From Bacillota bacterium (lineage in GTDB: Bacteria; Bacillota; Clostridia; Acetivibrionales; DSM-2933): a DNA stretch of 16,275 bases. Location of the stretch: positions 1 to 16,275 of the forward strand of contig JAEYYB010000055.1 in NCBI GenBank assembly GCA_023430975.1. Reading direction: 5' to 3'. Positions 15,457-16,275 of this stretch are shown here, in pieces. The notes under the pieces were generated by a model. The model was not told the origin of the DNA. It saw nothing but the letters and a program-made list of their open reading frames with translations, and searched no databases. The translations under genes were made by a program, and so were the position numbers. How positions within the stretch are numbered: the first letter of the stretch is position 1; each line of letters begins with the position of its first letter.

Positions 15457-15945
15457 ATGAATTGGAAAAGCACAGCTATTTCTGAGTCTGATATGGAAAA
15501 TCTAAAGGCACCAAAGATACGGGATATTACACAAAAGCTTGATGATTTAATGAGGACATATGAGGAAAAATATAAATTTGCTCGATGTTTGCCACTTCCG
15601 GCTAAATATAAATTGTTCTATGATTTGGTAAAGAACAAAGCAGAATTGGATTTAAAGAATCAGCCTGATTGGCAGGATGAAAAGTTTATTTATGATGGCG
15701 AAGTTGTGGATAATGATGTTCCTGGGAATATAATGTATGGCTATATGGGAAAAGTGTTTGATATTCCAGATATGATACTATGTGCAGCAGCTGGTGCGGC
15801 ACAGAAAAAAGCTGGTACATCAAAGAAAGAGTGGGATAACATGGAAAGTTTCGGAGATGATCCAAGGGATACAAAAAGAATCAAACAAGGTATAGCAATA
15901 TATAAAAAACGTCATAAAACCATTCTCGATAGAATATTCGAGTAG
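15457..15945 (+). CDS. Small protein with polymorphic toxin type-44 domain and Rhs-like leader
   Basis: A 162-aa protein. Residues 1-20 (MNWKSTAISESDMENLKAPK) nearly match the start of the next gene, an Rhs-type protein. The rest resembles the Ntox44/Toxin_44 domain: GNIMYGYMGK at about 90-99, an AAGAAQ segment, and DDPRDTKRIKQGIAIY near 135-150. In the family this domain is normally the C-terminal tip of large polymorphic toxins and is predicted to act as a nuclease; here the large delivery part is absent. There is no signal peptide. The ribosome binding site GTGAGG lies before the ATG. No immunity gene follows; a palindromic terminator does, then the Rhs gene. It could be a stand-alone effector sharing the loading signal, or a relic of a displaced toxin tip. 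Confidence 0.75.
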   Translation: MNWKSTAISESDMENLKAPKIRDITQKLDDLMRTYEEKYKFARCLPLPAKYKLFYDLVKNKAELDLKNQPDWQDEKFIYDGEVVDNDVPGNIMYGYMGKVFDIPDMILCAAAGAAQKKAGTSKKEWDNMESFGDDPRDTKRIKQGIAIYKKRHKTILDRIFE

Positions 15946-15970
15946 TTGATGTTGAATAATTTAACATTTA

Positions 15971-15994
15971 AAAATGCTGATTAATCAGCATTTT
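15971..15994. terminator. Perfect 24-bp palindrome, likely terminator after the toxin-domain gene
   Basis: AAAATGCTGATT is followed directly by its exact reverse complement, then CTTAATAT. It lies 25 bp after the toxin gene stop. It would form a stem of about 10 bp with a tight loop; the U-tract is the 3' arm's TTTT, so termination is plausible but may be weak. Confidence 0.55.
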
Positions 15995-16040
15995 CTTAAT
16001 ATACACTTAAAAAGTGCTATTGTAAAAGTGAGGCATTGTT

Positions 16041-16275
16041 ATGAATTGGAAAAGTACAGATATATCTAAAACTGATTTGGAGAAGCTAAAAGCAGGGAAG
16101 CTTAAGCAAGAGAGTAAAAAGAAAAAGAAGAAGGCATCACCAAAGGGAAAGGGCATGAGCAAAAAGTCAAAAAGCCCTAAAGCTACAAATCAGGCTGCCC
16201 AAAATGTATGCACTTCAGGGGACCCTATAAACGTTGTAACAGGAAGTTTTTACATAGATGCAACAGACCTTTTGG
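16041..16275 (+). CDS. Rhs-type polymorphic toxin protein, N-terminal part (runs off the window)
   Basis: The first 78 residues are visible. They start with MNWKSTDISKTDLEKLKAGK, the leader shared with the preceding gene, then a strongly basic Lys-rich stretch (about 21-48), then CTSGDPINVVTGSFYIDATDLL. That last segment is the classic opening of Rhs/YD proteins (GDP-x-N-x-x-TG then a DL pair, as in DUF6531). No signal peptide or transmembrane segment precedes it, so export by the Sec route is not indicated. The ribosome binding site GTGAGG matches that of the preceding gene. The full protein probably carries YD repeats and a variable C-terminal toxin beyond the window. Confidence 0.8.
   Translation, partial: MNWKSTDISKTDLEKLKAGKLKQESKKKKKKASPKGKGMSKKSKSPKATNQAAQNVCTSGDPINVVTGSFYIDATDLL

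Overview
The window is AT-rich DNA that looks like a spore-forming, anaerobic Clostridia-type Firmicute. The evidence is a spore-protein-like gene, an S-layer-homology (SLH) protein, strong GGAGG-type ribosome binding sites, TTG/GTG starts and low GC. A Ruminiclostridium-like genome is my guess from general style; nothing here proves the genus.

Positions 293-11333 (minus strand) hold one long chemotaxis-type operon. In transcription order it encodes an RsbW-like ATPase fused to a STAS domain, a hybrid CheA (Hpt, P2-like, kinase core, two CheW-like units, receiver), CheW, a full-length chemoreceptor, a second receptor broken by an internal out-of-frame deletion, CheB, CheR, CheY, a CheX-type CheY-P phosphatase and a second CheY. 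Most junctions overlap or are only a few bases apart. No flagellar gene is present, so the output could be motility or another process. A 16-bp hairpin with a U-tract lies just before the first gene and could be an attenuator or terminator.

Positions 11513-14272 (minus) encode a secreted, SLH-anchored surface protein ending in its own terminator. Positions 14273-14750 are gene-free. A short divergent alpha/beta-type SASP-like gene (59 aa, minus) follows at 14772-14951. A 44-aa plus-strand ORF with two cysteines is at 15075-15209.

From 15457 to the right edge (plus) begins a polymorphic-toxin locus: a small protein with a type-44 toxin domain, then the start of an Rhs-type protein. Both begin with nearly the same 20-residue leader, and the similarity reaches into the ribosome binding site.

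A noncoding element of about 205 bp occurs three times (1-205, 6761-6965, 15225-15424 inverted). It has inverted ends and four small internal stem-loops. All three copies lie in the same sense relative to the gene just upstream, and copy 2 sits inside the chemotaxis operon. This element, and the leader shared by the two toxin-locus proteins, are the most unusual features of the window.
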